From Tigriopus japonicus (lineage: Eukaryota; Arthropoda; Copepoda; Harpacticoida; Harpacticidae), in NCBI GenBank assembly GCA_010645155.1, contig CM021323.1, positions 9,640,901 through 9,704,900 on the forward strand: DNA of 64,000 bases, written 5' to 3'. Shown piece after piece: positions 1 through 11,513 of the stretch. The first letter of the stretch is position 1. Each line of letters opens with the position of its first letter. Made by a program: the position numbers and the translations under genes. Below the pieces are notes generated by a model that saw nothing but the letters and a program-made list of their open reading frames with translations, was not told where the DNA came from and did no database searches.

Positions 1-194
1 GTGGTGATGAGGAACACCAATTGGAACATGGTCATGGCCCCGAAGAACCCAATGAGAAATATGTACACCCAGCTTTGAAAGAATTGGAACCGTCCAAATC
101 CTAAAACATCCTCAATTCGTTGATTGGCACTGACTGTTGGTTTATAATCACTCTCTTCCAAAAAGGCATTGTGGTCGAACGGACCGTCTGACAT
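1..194 (-). CDS. N-terminal exon of an SLC22-like (organic cation transporter) MFS protein, partial
   Basis: The ATG is at 194 and the frame stays open to the window edge, giving about 64 residues. A hydrophilic N-terminus is followed by a motif like those that precede the first membrane helix of organic ion transporters (LGFGRFQFFQSW), then a hydrophobic helix (VYIFLIGFFGAMTMFQLVF). Organic cation/anion transporters of the SLC22 group start this way: short cytosolic tail, I/F-G-x-F-G-R-x-Q-like motif, TM1, then a long extracellular loop. The rest of the gene lies outside the window, so substrate cannot be guessed. Related MFS groups such as SV2/SVOP-like proteins remain possible. No upstream TATA is obvious. 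Confidence 0.6.
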   Translation of the reverse strand, partial: MSDGPFDHNAFLEESDYKPTVSANQRIEDVLGFGRFQFFQSWVYIFLIGFFGAMTMFQLVFLIT

Positions 195-779
195 TTTTTT
201 TTAAATTTTACTTAGTGCGATAATCTTGTTTTTTAGATGAAACACTGCTCCAGCGTCACTACTTTGACTGACGGGGCAAGCGTTCGTCCAAGTCAAACGT
301 GCCGCGATATGTATCCAATGACCTCGAAAAAAAATATTTTCTCTGAGTCTCAAAAGAAGACGATGGAAGAAAAGTACTTACAAAATGGAAACTGTGAACG
401 CATGATGTACGCACCCTCTGGACACTTTTCGATTCGATTTATTATGTTAGTGGCGATACGCATGTCATTAATTCAAGGAAGATTTAAGTCGAACTGACTA
501 GCTAATCGCCACAATCGATAAAGCCATGTTGAACCCATTTGCTAATTCTCCCTTCCCTTCTCCCATATCACCTCCCTTCGAGTTCAAAATATAAGGCAAA
601 ATCCTCATCAATTATATTACAACTAATCATACGATATTCAATTCGTTCTTTTGATGTTGAAGGGCTGTACAATGTTCTTGCATCTTTGACTTCGTCTTGG
701 TATTGTGGCTGGTGAAAAGGACAAGTTTAATGTTTCAATATTTTTTGATAAAGGGGCAAACACTGGGTTCACATAACAT
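195..779. other. Intergenic, no gene seen
   Basis: This is the upstream side of the transporter exon. I found no convincing coding exon, RNA gene or complete repeat. It is AT-rich and ends where the gypsy integrase relic begins. Confidence 0.5.
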
Positions 780-1428
780 GATACTAATGGCCGTAAGAAT
801 CTTCTGCTTCGCCAAAACACTGCACCACTCATTGTTTTCACATAATTCGTGGATTGACTTTGCATTAGATGATCAAGCGACAGAATCAAAACACAAAGAA
901 AAAACTATTTAAACAGTTTGCAAGAAATAAGGGTACAAGTTTTGGCTCTTGAAAAAACTTGTTTCATCAAGCTCGTCTTGACCTACGAGAGAGAAGAGGC
1001 AGATTCCAATGCAAAATGAGCAGTCACTAGTGAAATCAGAACAAGAAAACCGATGTTCACAACTTAAAACTGATCAACCTCAAAATCATGAGCTGTTGCC
1101 AATAGTCTCTCCGTTGTCCAATCCAAACAATCACTCCAGTTTTGACCCATTTCTTCGATTTGACATCTTGAATGTGTTCACTAGTACCAATAGCAAGAGT
1201 CTTCAGAGGTCTGGCTGATTTATCGTAATATGCCTTTTCACGAGAACGAAAATCTTTCGAATCCACTTCATCAAATGCCTCCAGCCACTCTGATAAGAAA
1301 GTTTGGCGCTGAGAGAACACAACTGAAGAGAGTGGTCTTCCATTGAGAATTTGAGCCGGACTTCTTCCTTGTAATTTAGGTGTGTTTCTCCCCTCTAGTA
1401 ACGCTCTCTGGAATGCGTCGCAAAAGAA
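780..1428 (-). pseudogene. Ty3/gypsy integrase C-terminal relic
   Basis: Read on the minus strand from about 1428, the sequence shows the order typical of the end of a Ty3/gypsy integrase: A-F-Q-R-A-L-L-E-G-R-N-T-P, then S-P-A-Q-I-L-N-G-R-P-L, then a Y-Y-D-K-S-A-R-P-L segment followed by a W..GVIV-like patch, and further on F-W-R-S-R-R-F-L-R-P. In intact elements these map to the end of the DDE core, the linker and the C-terminal GPY/F-like region ending in R-N-R-R-F-L-R-P. The frame is broken between about 1060 and 890. No LTR was found nearby. It is a truncated dead copy abutting the satellite array. Confidence 0.65.
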
Positions 1429-1439
1429 CTATCCATTTA

Positions 1440-4400
1440 TGGTGGTCTTTCCAATCATTATTTTGCCTATTTGTTTTGTTCCCATGTTCCATTTTAATTT
1501 TTGTACCATAAATTCAATGTCTGTTCTTCGTTTTAGAGTGTTTTCATGCATTAGAAAAAAAAACATGATTTGATTTTTCCAAAATTCGATCTCCCATAAT
1601 AAGCTGGCTATTAACCAAGAAGCTTGATCAACCAATACTATATTTGAGTTTTGCTCGTTAATTTGCCTATCTTTTCTGTTCCCACGTTCCATTTTAACTT
1701 TTGAACCACAAGTTCAATGTCTGTTCTTCGTTTTAGAGTGTTTTCATGCATTAGAAATCAAGAAAAAACATATGATTTTTCAAAAATTCGATCTCCCAAA
1801 ATAAACTCGCAATTACACAAGAAGCATATTAATCAACCACTACTGTATTTGAGTTTTGTTTGTCATTTTGCCTATTTCTTCTGTTCCCTTGTTTCATTTT
1901 AATTTTTGGACCACATATTCAATGTCTGTTCATCGTTTGAGTTTGTTTCCATGCATCAAAAATGAAAAAAAAATACATGCTGAGATTTTTCAAAAATTCG
2001 ATCTCCCATAATAAACTCGCTATTACCCGAGAAGCTTGATCAACCAATACTATCTTTGAGTTTTGCTCGTTATTTTGCTTATCTTTTTTGTTCACTTGTT
2101 CGATTTAAATTTTTGGACCACAAATTCAATGTTTATGCGTCGTCTGAGAGTGATCTCAATTGAACAAAATCAAGAAAAATACATGATATGATTTTTCCAA
2201 AATTCGATTTCCCATAAAAAACTCGCTATTACCCGAGAAGCTTAATCAACCAATACTATATTTGAGTGTTGCTTATTACTTTGCCTATCTTTTCTGTTCC
2301 CACGTTCCATTTTAATTTTTGGACCACAAATTCAATGTCTCTGCGTCGTCTGACAGTGATCTCAATTGAACAAAATCAAGAAAAATACATGATATGATTT
2401 TTCCAAACTTCGATGTCCCATAATAAACTCGCTATTACCCGAGAATCTTGATCAACCAATACTATCTTTGAGTTTTGCTCGTTATTTTGCTTATCTTTTT
2501 TGTTCACTTGTTCAATTTTAATTTTTGGACCACAAATTCAATGTCTGTTCGTCGTCTAAGAGTGTTTTCATGCTTTAGAAATAAAAAAAACTACATGATA
2601 TGATTTTTCCAAAATTCGATGTCCCATAATAAACTCGCAATTACCCGAGAAGCTTGATCAACCAATACTATCTTTGAGTTTTGCTCGTTATTTTGCTTAT
2701 CTTTTTTGTTCACTTGTTCGATTTAAATTTTTGGACCACAAATTCAATGTTTATGCGTCGTCTGAGAGTGATCTCAATTGAACAAAATCAAGAAAAATAC
2801 ATGATATGATTTTTCCAAAATTCGATCTCCCATAATAAACTTGCTATTACCCGAGAAGCTTCATCAACCAACATTGTATTTGAGTTTTGCTCGTTATTTT
2901 GCCTATCTTTTCTGTTCCCATGTTCCATTTTCATTTTTGGACCACAAATTTAATGTCTGTTCGTCGTCTGAGAGTGATTTCAATTGAATAAAATCAAGAA
3001 AAATACATGATATGATTTTTCCAAAATTCGATCTCCCATAATAAACTCGCTATTACCCGAGAAGCTTGATCAACCAATACTATATTTGAGTTTTGCTCGT
3101 TATTTTGCCTATCTTTTCTATTCCCATGTTCCAATTTATTTTTGGATCACAAATTCAATGTCTGTTCATCGTCTGAGAGTGATCTCAATTGAACAAAATC
3201 AAGAAAAATACATGATATGATTTTTCCAAAATTCGATCTCCCATAATAAACTCGCTATTACCCGAGAAGCTTGATCAACCAATACTATATTTGAGTTTTG
3301 CTCGTTATTTTGCCTATCTTTTCTATTCCCATGTTCCAATTTATTTTTGGATCACAAATTCAATGTCTGTTCATCGTCTGAGAGTGATCTCAATTAAACA
3401 AAATCAAGAAAAATACATGATATGATTTTTCCAAAATTCGATGTCCAATAATAAACTCGCTATTATCCGAGAAGCTTGATCAACCAATACTATATTTGAG
3501 TTTTGCTCGTTATTTTGCCTATCTTTTCTGTTTCCATGTTCCATTTTAATTTTTGGACTGTAAATTCAATGTCTGTTCGTCGTCTGAAAATGTTTTCATG
3601 CATTAGAAATCATAAAAACTACATGATATGATTTTTCCAAAATTCGACGTCCAATAATAAACTCGCTATTGCGCGAGAAGCTTGATCAACCAATACTATA
3701 TTTGAGTTTTGCTCGTTATTTTGCCTATCTTTTCTGTTCCCATGTTCAATTTTAATTTTTGGACCACAAATTCAATGTCTGTTCGTCGTCTGAGAGTGAT
3801 CTCAATTTAACAAAATCAAGAAAACTACATGATATGATTTTTCCAAAATTCGATCTCCCATAAAAAGCTCGCTATTACCCGAGAAGCTTGATGAACGAAT
3901 ACTATATTTGAGTTTTGCTCGTTATTTTGCCTATCTTTTCTGTTTCCATGTTCCATTTTAGTTCTTGGACCACAATTTCAATGTCTTTTCGTCGTCTGAG
4001 AGTGATCTCAATTTAACAAAATCAAGAAAAATACATGATATGATTTTTCCAAAATTGGATGTCCCATCATAAACTCGCAATTATCCGAGAAGCTTGATCA
4101 ACCAATACTATACTTGAGTTTTGCTCGTTACTATGCCTATCTTTTCAGTTCCAATGTTCCATTTCAATTTTTGGACTACAAATTCAATGTTTATGCGTCG
4201 TCTGAGAGTGATCTCAATTTAACAAAATCAAGAAAACTACATGATATGATTTTTCCAAAATTCGATCTCCTATAATAAACTCGCAATTATCCGAGAAGCT
4301 TGATCAACCAATACTATATTTGAGTTTTGCTCGTTATTTTGCCTATCTTTTCTGTTTCCATGTTCCATTTTAATTTTTGGACTGTAAATTCAATGTCTGT

Positions 4401-6277
4401 TCGTCGTCTGAAAATGTTTTCATGCATTAGAAATCATAAAAACTACATGATATGATTTTTCCAAAATTCGACGTCCAATAATAAACTCGCTATTACGCGA
4501 GAAGCTTGATCAACCAATACTATATTTGAGTTTTGCTCGTTATTTTGCCTATCTTTTCTGTTCCCATGTTCCATTTTTATTTTTGGACCACAAACTCAAT
4601 GTCTGTTCGTCGTCTGAAAATGTTTTCATGCATTAGAAATCATAAAAACTACATGATATGATTTTTCAAAATTCGATCTCCCATAATAAACTCGCAATTA
4701 CCCGAGAAGCTTGATCAACCAATACTTTATTTGAGTTTTGCTCGTTATTTTGCCTATCTTTAGTGTTCCAATGTTCAATTTTAATTTTTGGACCACAAAT
4801 TCAATGTCTGTTCGTCGTCTGAGAATGTTTTCATGCTTTAGAAATCGGAAAAACTACATGATATGATTTTTCCAAAATTCTATCTCCCATAATAAACTCG
4901 CTATTACGCGAGAAGCTTGATCAACTAATACTTTATTTGAGTTTTGCTCGTTATTTTGGCTATCTTTTCTGTTTCCATGTTCTATTTTAATTTTTGGACT
5001 ACAAATTCAAAGTTTATGCGTCGTCTGAGAGTGATCTCAATTTAACAAAATCAAGAAAACTACATGATATGACTTTTCCAAAATTAGATGTCCAATAATA
5101 AACTCGCAAGTACCCGAGAAGCTTGATCAACCAAAACTGTTTTTGAGTTTTGCTCGTTACTATGCCTATCTTTTCTGTTCCAATGTTCAATCTTAATTTT
5201 TGGACCACAAATTCAATGTCTGTTCATCGTCTGAAAATGTTTTCATGCATTAGAAATCATAAAAACTACATGATATGATTTTTCCAAAATTCTATCTCCC
5301 ATAAGAAACTCGCTATTACCCGAGAAGCTTGATCAACCAATACTATATTTGAGTTTTGCTCGTTACTATGCATATCTTTTCAGTTCCAATGTTCCATTTT
5401 AATTTTTGGACTACAAATTCAAAGTTTATGCTTCGTCTGAGATTGATCTCAATTAAACAAAATCAAGAAAAATACATGATATGATTTTTCCAAAATTCGA
5501 TCTCCCATAATAAGCTCGCAATTACCCGAGAAGCTTGATCAACAAAAACTGTTTTTGAGTTTTGATCGTTACTATGCCTATCTTTTCTGTTCCAATGTTC
5601 AATCTTAATTTTTGGAACACAAATTCAATGTCTGTTCATCGTCTGAAAATGTTTTCATGCATTATAAATCATAAAAACTACATGATATGAATTTTCCAAA
5701 ATTCGATGTCCAATAATAAACTCGTAATTACCCTAGAAGCTTGATCAACCAATACTATATTTGAGTTTTGCTCGTTATTTTGCCTATCTTTTCTGTTCCC
5801 ATGTTCAATTTTAATTTTTGGACCACAAATTCAATGTCTGTTCGTCGTCTGAGAGTGATCTCAATTTAACAAAATCAAGAAAAATACATGATATGATTTT
5901 TCCAAAATTCGATCTCCCATAATAAGCTCGCTATTACCCGAGAAGCTTGATCAACCAATACTATATTTGAGTTTTGCTCGTTATTTTGCCTATCTTTTCT
6001 GTTCCCATGTTCCATTTTAATTTTTGGACCACAAATTCAATGTCTGTTCGTCGTCTGAGAGTGTTTTCATGCATCAGAAATCAAGAAAAATACATGATAT
6101 GATTTTTCCAAAATTCGATCTCCCATAATAAACTCGCTATTACCCGAGAAGCTTCATCAACCAACATTGTATTTGAGTTTTGCTCGTTATTTTGCCTATC
6201 TTTTCTGTTTCCATGTTCAATTTTAATTTTTGGACTACAAATTCAATGTTTATGCGTCGTCTGAGAGTGATCCCAAT
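1440..6277. repeat. Satellite array, monomer about 206 bp, roughly 23 copies
   Basis: Landmarks such as GAGTTTTGCTCGTTATTTTG, AAGCTTGATCAACCAATACT and GATTTTTCCAAAATTCGAT recur every 203-208 bp across the whole segment, all in the same orientation. Two monomer variants are interspersed. One carries GAGTGATCTCAATTGAACA; the other carries GTGTTTTCATGCATTAGAAA at the same position. The leftmost three monomers (to about 2050) are the most divergent, as expected at the edge of an array. The array stops abruptly inside a monomer at the TIR element. Open frames inside it are not genes. Confidence 0.95.
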
Positions 6278-7151
6278 GGGGTATTCGTGAAGGAGACAGC
6301 TGCTGAAGTTACCTTAAATCGATTGTAGACGGCGCCACCTTTGACTAGGCGAGAATAAAATTTTGCTACGGAAGAACAACTACCTTAAAAGTCCTTTTTA
6401 GACGCTATTTCATCAGTTTTATAAGGATTTATTGATCTAAAAATAATGGAAAATAACTTTACTTCATGATTTTGTCACATTTTTATCCATACACCTGGAC
6501 ATTTCTTTCGAAAACCGAGTTTCAAGTGTACATATAATGTTGCGCGAGTTTGAAAATTACGTCTTAAATCAAGCAAGTCAGACACGTCGCATGCACGGAT
6601 TTTTTCCTGTCTGGTAAGGATCAAATTCGTCTCTGGGACTTTGATAAGGTTTTAAACCCCAAAATCGACCACTAAATGATTGGATTTGTTGTAGGGCTGG
6701 CTGGGAAGGGTGGTTTGATCAGATCCATGTTAGTTTCAATGACCCCAAGCACGACGACCTCGAAGCTCATCATTCAATTTCTCAGCCAACAATTATCGGC
6801 AGTGGGACTTTTCCGGCTAGGCTCTTACAAGTTGTGGAAAAAGTACAATCTGAAGTAAGAAGCTTTGATTCTAGTCTATTTTAGTTCCCTACTAGTTTGC
6901 AGTAATATTCTTCATTCACGCAACTCCAACGTAAATAAGTTTTGCATATTTTGTAAAAGCTAGGTGTCATGTCAGTTACCTGCAAATTTGTCCATCTTTT
7001 GACCGCAAACGACTGATGAAATAGTGTCTAAAAAGGACTTTCAAGGTAGCAGTACTTTCGTAGCAAAATTTTATTCTCGCCTAGTCAAATGTGGCGCCGT
7101 CTACAATTGATTTTAGGCAACTTCAGCAGCTGTCTCCTTCACGAATACCCC
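6278..7151. mobile_element. Non-autonomous DNA transposon with 140-bp terminal inverted repeats
   Basis: 6278-6417 and 7012-7151 are inverted copies, about 90% identical, beginning GGGGTATTCGTGAAGGAGAC. The 590-bp interior has no recognisable transposase; the 60-codon frame at 6676-6858 resembles nothing I know. Length and structure fit a large MITE or foldback-type element. Both ends are flanked by AT, which could be a 2-bp target duplication or chance. The left neighbour is satellite and the right neighbour is coding sequence of a PLA2-like gene, so the two flanks do not look like one original target. Confidence 0.75.
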
Positions 7152-7458
7152 ATTACCTGAGTTGCATTTACCAGGTCATAAATACACTGGTCCTGGTACT
7201 AAATTGAAAGAGAGATTGTTAAGAGGAGATACTCCAGTTAAAGAGCTGGACAAGTTGGCACAATTTCATGATATGTCTTATGCCATCTTTAAAGACACCA
7301 AAGATAGACATGTTTTTGACAAAAAACTACAAGAGGAGGCATTTAATATAGTTAAAGATTCAAATCATAGTTTAAAAGACAGAGCTGAAGCTGGTTTAGT
7401 CGGTGGTTTAATGCTCGCAAAACGAAAATTAGGTATGGGAGTTAGAGAGAAACTGTAA
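7152..7458 (+). pseudogene. Phospholipase A2-like domain gene, Polinton/adintovirus type, 5' truncated
   Basis: The frame runs from the edge of the TIR element to a stop at 7458. It starts with L-P-E-L-H-L-P-G, then the calcium-loop motif Y-T-G-P-G-T, then the catalytic H-D-x-x-Y (H-D-M-S-Y), and ends with K-R-K-L-G-M-G. This order is known from viral-type PLA2 domains in parvovirus VP1 and in Polinton/adintovirus proteins; the K-R-K-L-G-M-G tail fits the Polinton type better. The calcium loop and catalytic His-Asp are visible and unbroken. The normal N-terminus is missing because the upstream sequence is the inverted-repeat element, so I call it a relic. No other Polinton core gene (DNA polymerase B, integrase, capsid) was found within the window. 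Confidence 0.7.
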
Positions 7459-8009
7459 TTAGTACCACTTAACTTAAACACACATTAGATATATTTGCTT
7501 TTATGTATGAAACTGGGGCTCTTCACTCTTAAAAATTATGATCTTTTCCCATATACTTTGCATGAAAACCCAAAGTGTGCCCCTTTTGCCCACCCAAGCT
7601 TCTATTGACCGCAGAACCACACGTCCAACGATAAAAACCTATTTTACTGATTTCTTACATCATGGAAATGTGGGAACCCTAACCTTTATGTAGTGTAGAT
7701 AGAGTGCAGGACGACCCTCCCTCTGCCAGGTGACGCGCTGGCTGGAGGGTTAGCCTAGCAGCTGGGACAGCCAGACTAGCTGCGGCACAAGCAGAGAGAA
7801 CATGAGTCAAGGAGTGAATGTGATATAATAAGACAAGGTGTTGTGTACATAAAACAGAATGCTAGTCGATTGAGTATATCGTAAATGGTTACTTATAAAG
7901 CTTATATTTTATCCGTCAGCACATGAAATAAATAATAAGGTGTACAATTGGTTCAAGCGTGAAGTTTGCTGCCCCTTCTGAGATTGGCCTCGAGTGACTG
8001 TAATATGAC
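7459..8009. other. No gene; possible LTR-like relic
   Basis: The segment around 7691-7920 begins TGTAGTGTAGATAGAG and is GC-richer than its surroundings. It shares a TAGAG...GGACGACC motif with 8718-8745. I could not find matching ends or a target duplication, so I do not call an element. Confidence 0.3.
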
Positions 8010-8975
8010 AACCCTGAATCGCCTGCAGCTGCCAGCAGCTGTGCAGCTTTGAAATATAAACAAAACTGTAAACAATGTATTTGTCGACTCGCGAGCCTTG
8101 TCTTATATGGACATAAATCCACACGCACTTTCCTCTCGGAAGGGTGACCATAATTTGCGTATCAAAATTGTGTTTAATGTGACTCACGTTAGTCACACTC
8201 ATTTCTCGCGAAACAACAAAATGTTTCTGATTTCCATATGAGATTTTGACGTAAGTTAAATAATATATGATTTCATTCATGACACGTTCTTGTATGGTCA
8301 GTTAACAGATAACGGGATTTTGGTATTCAAAATATTCAAAAAAACAGGAAAAGGTCACCTTATGTAGCATGGACAGCCAAGCAGGGAGTTAAGGGAGGAT
8401 GTTAGGTTTAAAGAGCTTCACTGTTACAGGTTGACAAATTAGATTAGAAATCTCAAAAGTTCTCGTAGAAATGGAGTGAAAACAATACAAAATGTAAAGG
8501 TACTTAGAATGGTTCCAAGAATCATGATTTTAATGCCAGCAAAAATGAAGAGAAGCCAATGCAGGATCAACCGTATTTAGTTTCCCATTCTTTATTTCCT
8601 AAAATTTATACAGTCAGCCTGTAACAGTTAAACTTTTCAAACCCAACACCTTAACTTTAGCTACATGTTTGGCTGTCCATTATACTTCAGGTGTCCCTTT
8701 CTTAAAATAGACGACGTACGTGTGCTAGAGTGAAAGGACGACCTTTCCTCTAGGTCTGTTCAAGTAAAAGATAACTGTCACATTTTGTTTTTGTTTCGCT
8801 CGAATTGAGTGTGACTAAAGTGGGTCAGATTGAATACAATTTTGATATGCAAATTATGGCTACCCTTCCGAGAGGAAAGTGCGTGTGGATTAATGTCCAT
8901 ACCCACAGGGCGGATATACGGAAATTTTTGTTGGATGAGTTACAGCTGTTGAAGAGCAAAGGTTGCAGGTGAAAA
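8010..8975. repeat. Large imperfect palindrome (inverted duplication), arms about 400 bp
   Basis: The left arm (about 8010-8455) and right arm (about 8610-8975) are reverse complements at roughly 75-80% identity. Matching landmarks are 8104-8210 with 8797-8910, and 8348-8450 with 8612-8698. Each arm encodes, outward-facing, a similar peptide segment containing T-L-P-R-G-K-C-V-W-I, on the minus strand in the left arm and the plus strand in the right arm. The arms keep a related protein frame, so the duplicated unit was probably coding once. I do not recognise the family. The spacer of about 155 bp contains nothing I can name. Confidence 0.65.
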
Positions 8976-9043
8976 CTTGATATTTCCGAAGATTATTACT
9001 TAAGTTGTGCCCAAACAAACAACAAGTGACCCCGACTTCAACC

Positions 9044-9612
9044 TAGGGATGGGTGACAGCGGCAATTTTGCCCTCGACTCCGACACCGACACCGCAAGGT
9101 TGACACCCACGCCGACACCGACACCTGTGTTGAAGTTGCCCATCAATGTCGTGGTGTCGACATTGACACCGATAGCGTGTTCCTTATAATTAAGTCAAAC
9201 AAAATGTGCCCTTCTGGACTGTAATATGTGGCACCAGTTTTGCCAGACCTACCCATTCTAAAGACATTTAAGTCCATGTCAGTTCAACATAAATTGGAGA
9301 GAGGGAAAATAAGCTTACATTTTACAATACCCTAGCTGGGTGTGTAATTTTCTTGCTTTGCAAGTCTGTTTTTGGAGTTTGGTAAACGTTTATATTTATG
9401 ATGGAACAAAAATTAATGATATTGGATTTTGTTTAGTCCTTCACATTTACAATCAAATTGGGATCAAGTTTTTGGGCGGGCAGTACGTTTTTCAAAAACT
9501 CTTGAAGCCTTAAAATGTCGGCACCAGAGACCTGGTGTTGATGCTGACACCGAAAGCGCAAAAACTTGGTGTCAACAACTTGGCACCGATACCGGCTTCT
9601 CGCCCACCCCTA
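9044..9612. mobile_element. hAT-type MITE with 8-bp target duplication
   Basis: The ends are TAGGGATGGGTGA and, inverted, TAGGGGTGGGCGA. They are flanked by perfect 8-bp direct repeats CTTCAACC (9036-9043 and 9613-9620). The 8-bp duplication and TAGGG-type ends are diagnostic of the hAT superfamily. Subterminal regions carry many GACACCGA/TCGGTGTC motifs in both orientations, as expected of transposase binding sites. The 569-bp element has no transposase. The Thr-Pro-rich frame at 9007-9189 is only the translation of these motifs. Confidence 0.9.
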
Positions 9613-9786
9613 CTTCAACCCTACAAACGAAACGAACTTGTTTGGGCACAACTGCTTGGGAAACGTCACAGCCAAAGGTCAGCTGGGGCCTGAAAATTGT
9701 CCAACAAAATGTTAGGCCTGTCTGCCCCAGCGTCTCCTCTCTGCCAACTCTGTGTCCATACCTTGTCTTAAAACCATCCTTAAAAA

Positions 9787-10435
9787 ATGCCACGACGACG
9801 CTATTTTTGGGCTAGAAATCAGCGGCTACACGAAAATCAGAATGGAATCGTCCCCTATTCTATTGCCCTTGGATTTAAAAATAATCATGGCACCTATATG
9901 CCACTAGATTTGAGGAAGACCGAAGCACAAGTTCAGCAAGATATTCAATCTTTCGTTTTAAGAATATACAATACACAGGTAAAGGCTAACAGAGACAATT
10001 TCAATCCAATTAATTTTCATTTTCTACTGTGTTTAAAATTGTAATGACGCTAATTAACGAAAGTTATAATCAAATTAAAAGTGTTGGGAAGGATTTTTGT
10101 ACCCTTTGTAGCTTCAGAAATAATACTTGCATTAAATTTATAGCATTCATTTTCAGGTTCAACGTTATTCTTTTTTCTACATTAACGATGATGGTGCCAA
10201 AATGATGATTACAGCCTATACTGTGCACGAAGCAGCAAACTACATATTGAATCATTTTAAAGGACAAACGACGGCGTACTTGTACATTACAGATCGATTA
10301 GACTCATCTTTATTGGATGTTAGAAAATCGTATAAAAATGAACCGATATCTACAGTAAAATTGGAAGATACGTCTGATACCAGAAGACAGTTTGCTGGTA
10401 GCTACAGTGACCTAATAAAATACGTGTCAAAATAA
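9787..10435 (+). CDS. Two-exon gene of unknown function, 156 aa
   Basis: Exon 1 is 9787-9978 and exon 2 is 10157-10435. The donor is CAG|GTAAAG and the acceptor TTTTCAG|G, and both exons stay in phase 0. An AATAAA signal lies at 10493-10498, 58 bp after the stop, so the gene looks complete. The protein has a basic N-terminus (M-P-R-R-R-Y-F-W-A-R), a mixed alpha/beta-looking middle and a run Y-L-Y-I-T-D-R-L-D in the C-terminal half. There is no signal peptide, membrane segment or cysteine pattern. I recognise no family. It sits in the repeat island between two satellite arrays with a Polinton-type PLA2 relic 2.3 kb upstream, so a viral or transposon origin is possible, but the intron argues for a host-like history. 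Confidence 0.5.
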
Positions 10436-10492
10436 ACCTTATCCAAAAAATATACTGCATATATCCCTTATACTAAATTTACTTTTCATACC

Positions 10493-10498
10493 AATAAA
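10493..10498 (+). terminator. Polyadenylation signal AATAAA of the 9787-10435 gene
   Basis: Canonical AATAAA lies 58 bp beyond the stop codon. Confidence 0.5.
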
Positions 10499-10561
10499 AT
10501 CAAGGCGATGGGGCAAAATGTATTAGATATACTGTGTTTACAGCGTATTTTGGAGAGAAAT

Positions 10562-10688
10562 TCGCATGTTCGTGCAAAGTGGAAATAATAAAGGCTTGGT
10601 AGTTTCGTAGATAGAAGTATCTTCAATGACATTCAATTCAAGAGTGGTTTATTTTCTGACCGAAGTACAAGTACGTGCATTCATTGGC
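10562..10688. repeat. Direct repeat, left copy, ending at an assembly gap
   Basis: These 127 bp recur at 11693-11819 with no difference that I can see, 1131 bp away. The gap (825 N, 10689-11513) starts at the last base of the repeat. Either this is an LTR-like pair around unsequenced DNA, or the scaffolder placed the same sequence twice. The repeat contains AATAAAGG but lacks clean TG...CA ends. Confidence 0.7.
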
Positions 10689-11513
10689 NNNNNNNNNNNN
10701 NNNNNNNNNNNNNNNNNNNNNNNNNNNNNNNNNNNNNNNNNNNNNNNNNNNNNNNNNNNNNNNNNNNNNNNNNNNNNNNNNNNNNNNNNNNNNNNNNNNN
10801 NNNNNNNNNNNNNNNNNNNNNNNNNNNNNNNNNNNNNNNNNNNNNNNNNNNNNNNNNNNNNNNNNNNNNNNNNNNNNNNNNNNNNNNNNNNNNNNNNNNN
10901 NNNNNNNNNNNNNNNNNNNNNNNNNNNNNNNNNNNNNNNNNNNNNNNNNNNNNNNNNNNNNNNNNNNNNNNNNNNNNNNNNNNNNNNNNNNNNNNNNNNN
11001 NNNNNNNNNNNNNNNNNNNNNNNNNNNNNNNNNNNNNNNNNNNNNNNNNNNNNNNNNNNNNNNNNNNNNNNNNNNNNNNNNNNNNNNNNNNNNNNNNNNN
11101 NNNNNNNNNNNNNNNNNNNNNNNNNNNNNNNNNNNNNNNNNNNNNNNNNNNNNNNNNNNNNNNNNNNNNNNNNNNNNNNNNNNNNNNNNNNNNNNNNNNN
11201 NNNNNNNNNNNNNNNNNNNNNNNNNNNNNNNNNNNNNNNNNNNNNNNNNNNNNNNNNNNNNNNNNNNNNNNNNNNNNNNNNNNNNNNNNNNNNNNNNNNN
11301 NNNNNNNNNNNNNNNNNNNNNNNNNNNNNNNNNNNNNNNNNNNNNNNNNNNNNNNNNNNNNNNNNNNNNNNNNNNNNNNNNNNNNNNNNNNNNNNNNNNN
11401 NNNNNNNNNNNNNNNNNNNNNNNNNNNNNNNNNNNNNNNNNNNNNNNNNNNNNNNNNNNNNNNNNNNNNNNNNNNNNNNNNNNNNNNNNNNNNNNNNNNN
11501 NNNNNNNNNNNNN
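10689..11513. other. Assembly gap (run of N)
   Basis: 825 undetermined bases. The real length may differ. Confidence 1.

Noticed and set aside
1440..6277. Open frames within the satellite (for example 1429-1692 and 5014-5208 on the minus strand)
   Set aside because: They recur with the monomer, shift frame between copies and show no coding pattern.
9007..9815. Thr-Pro-rich frames on the plus strand
   Set aside because: They are translations of GACACC motifs of the hAT MITE.
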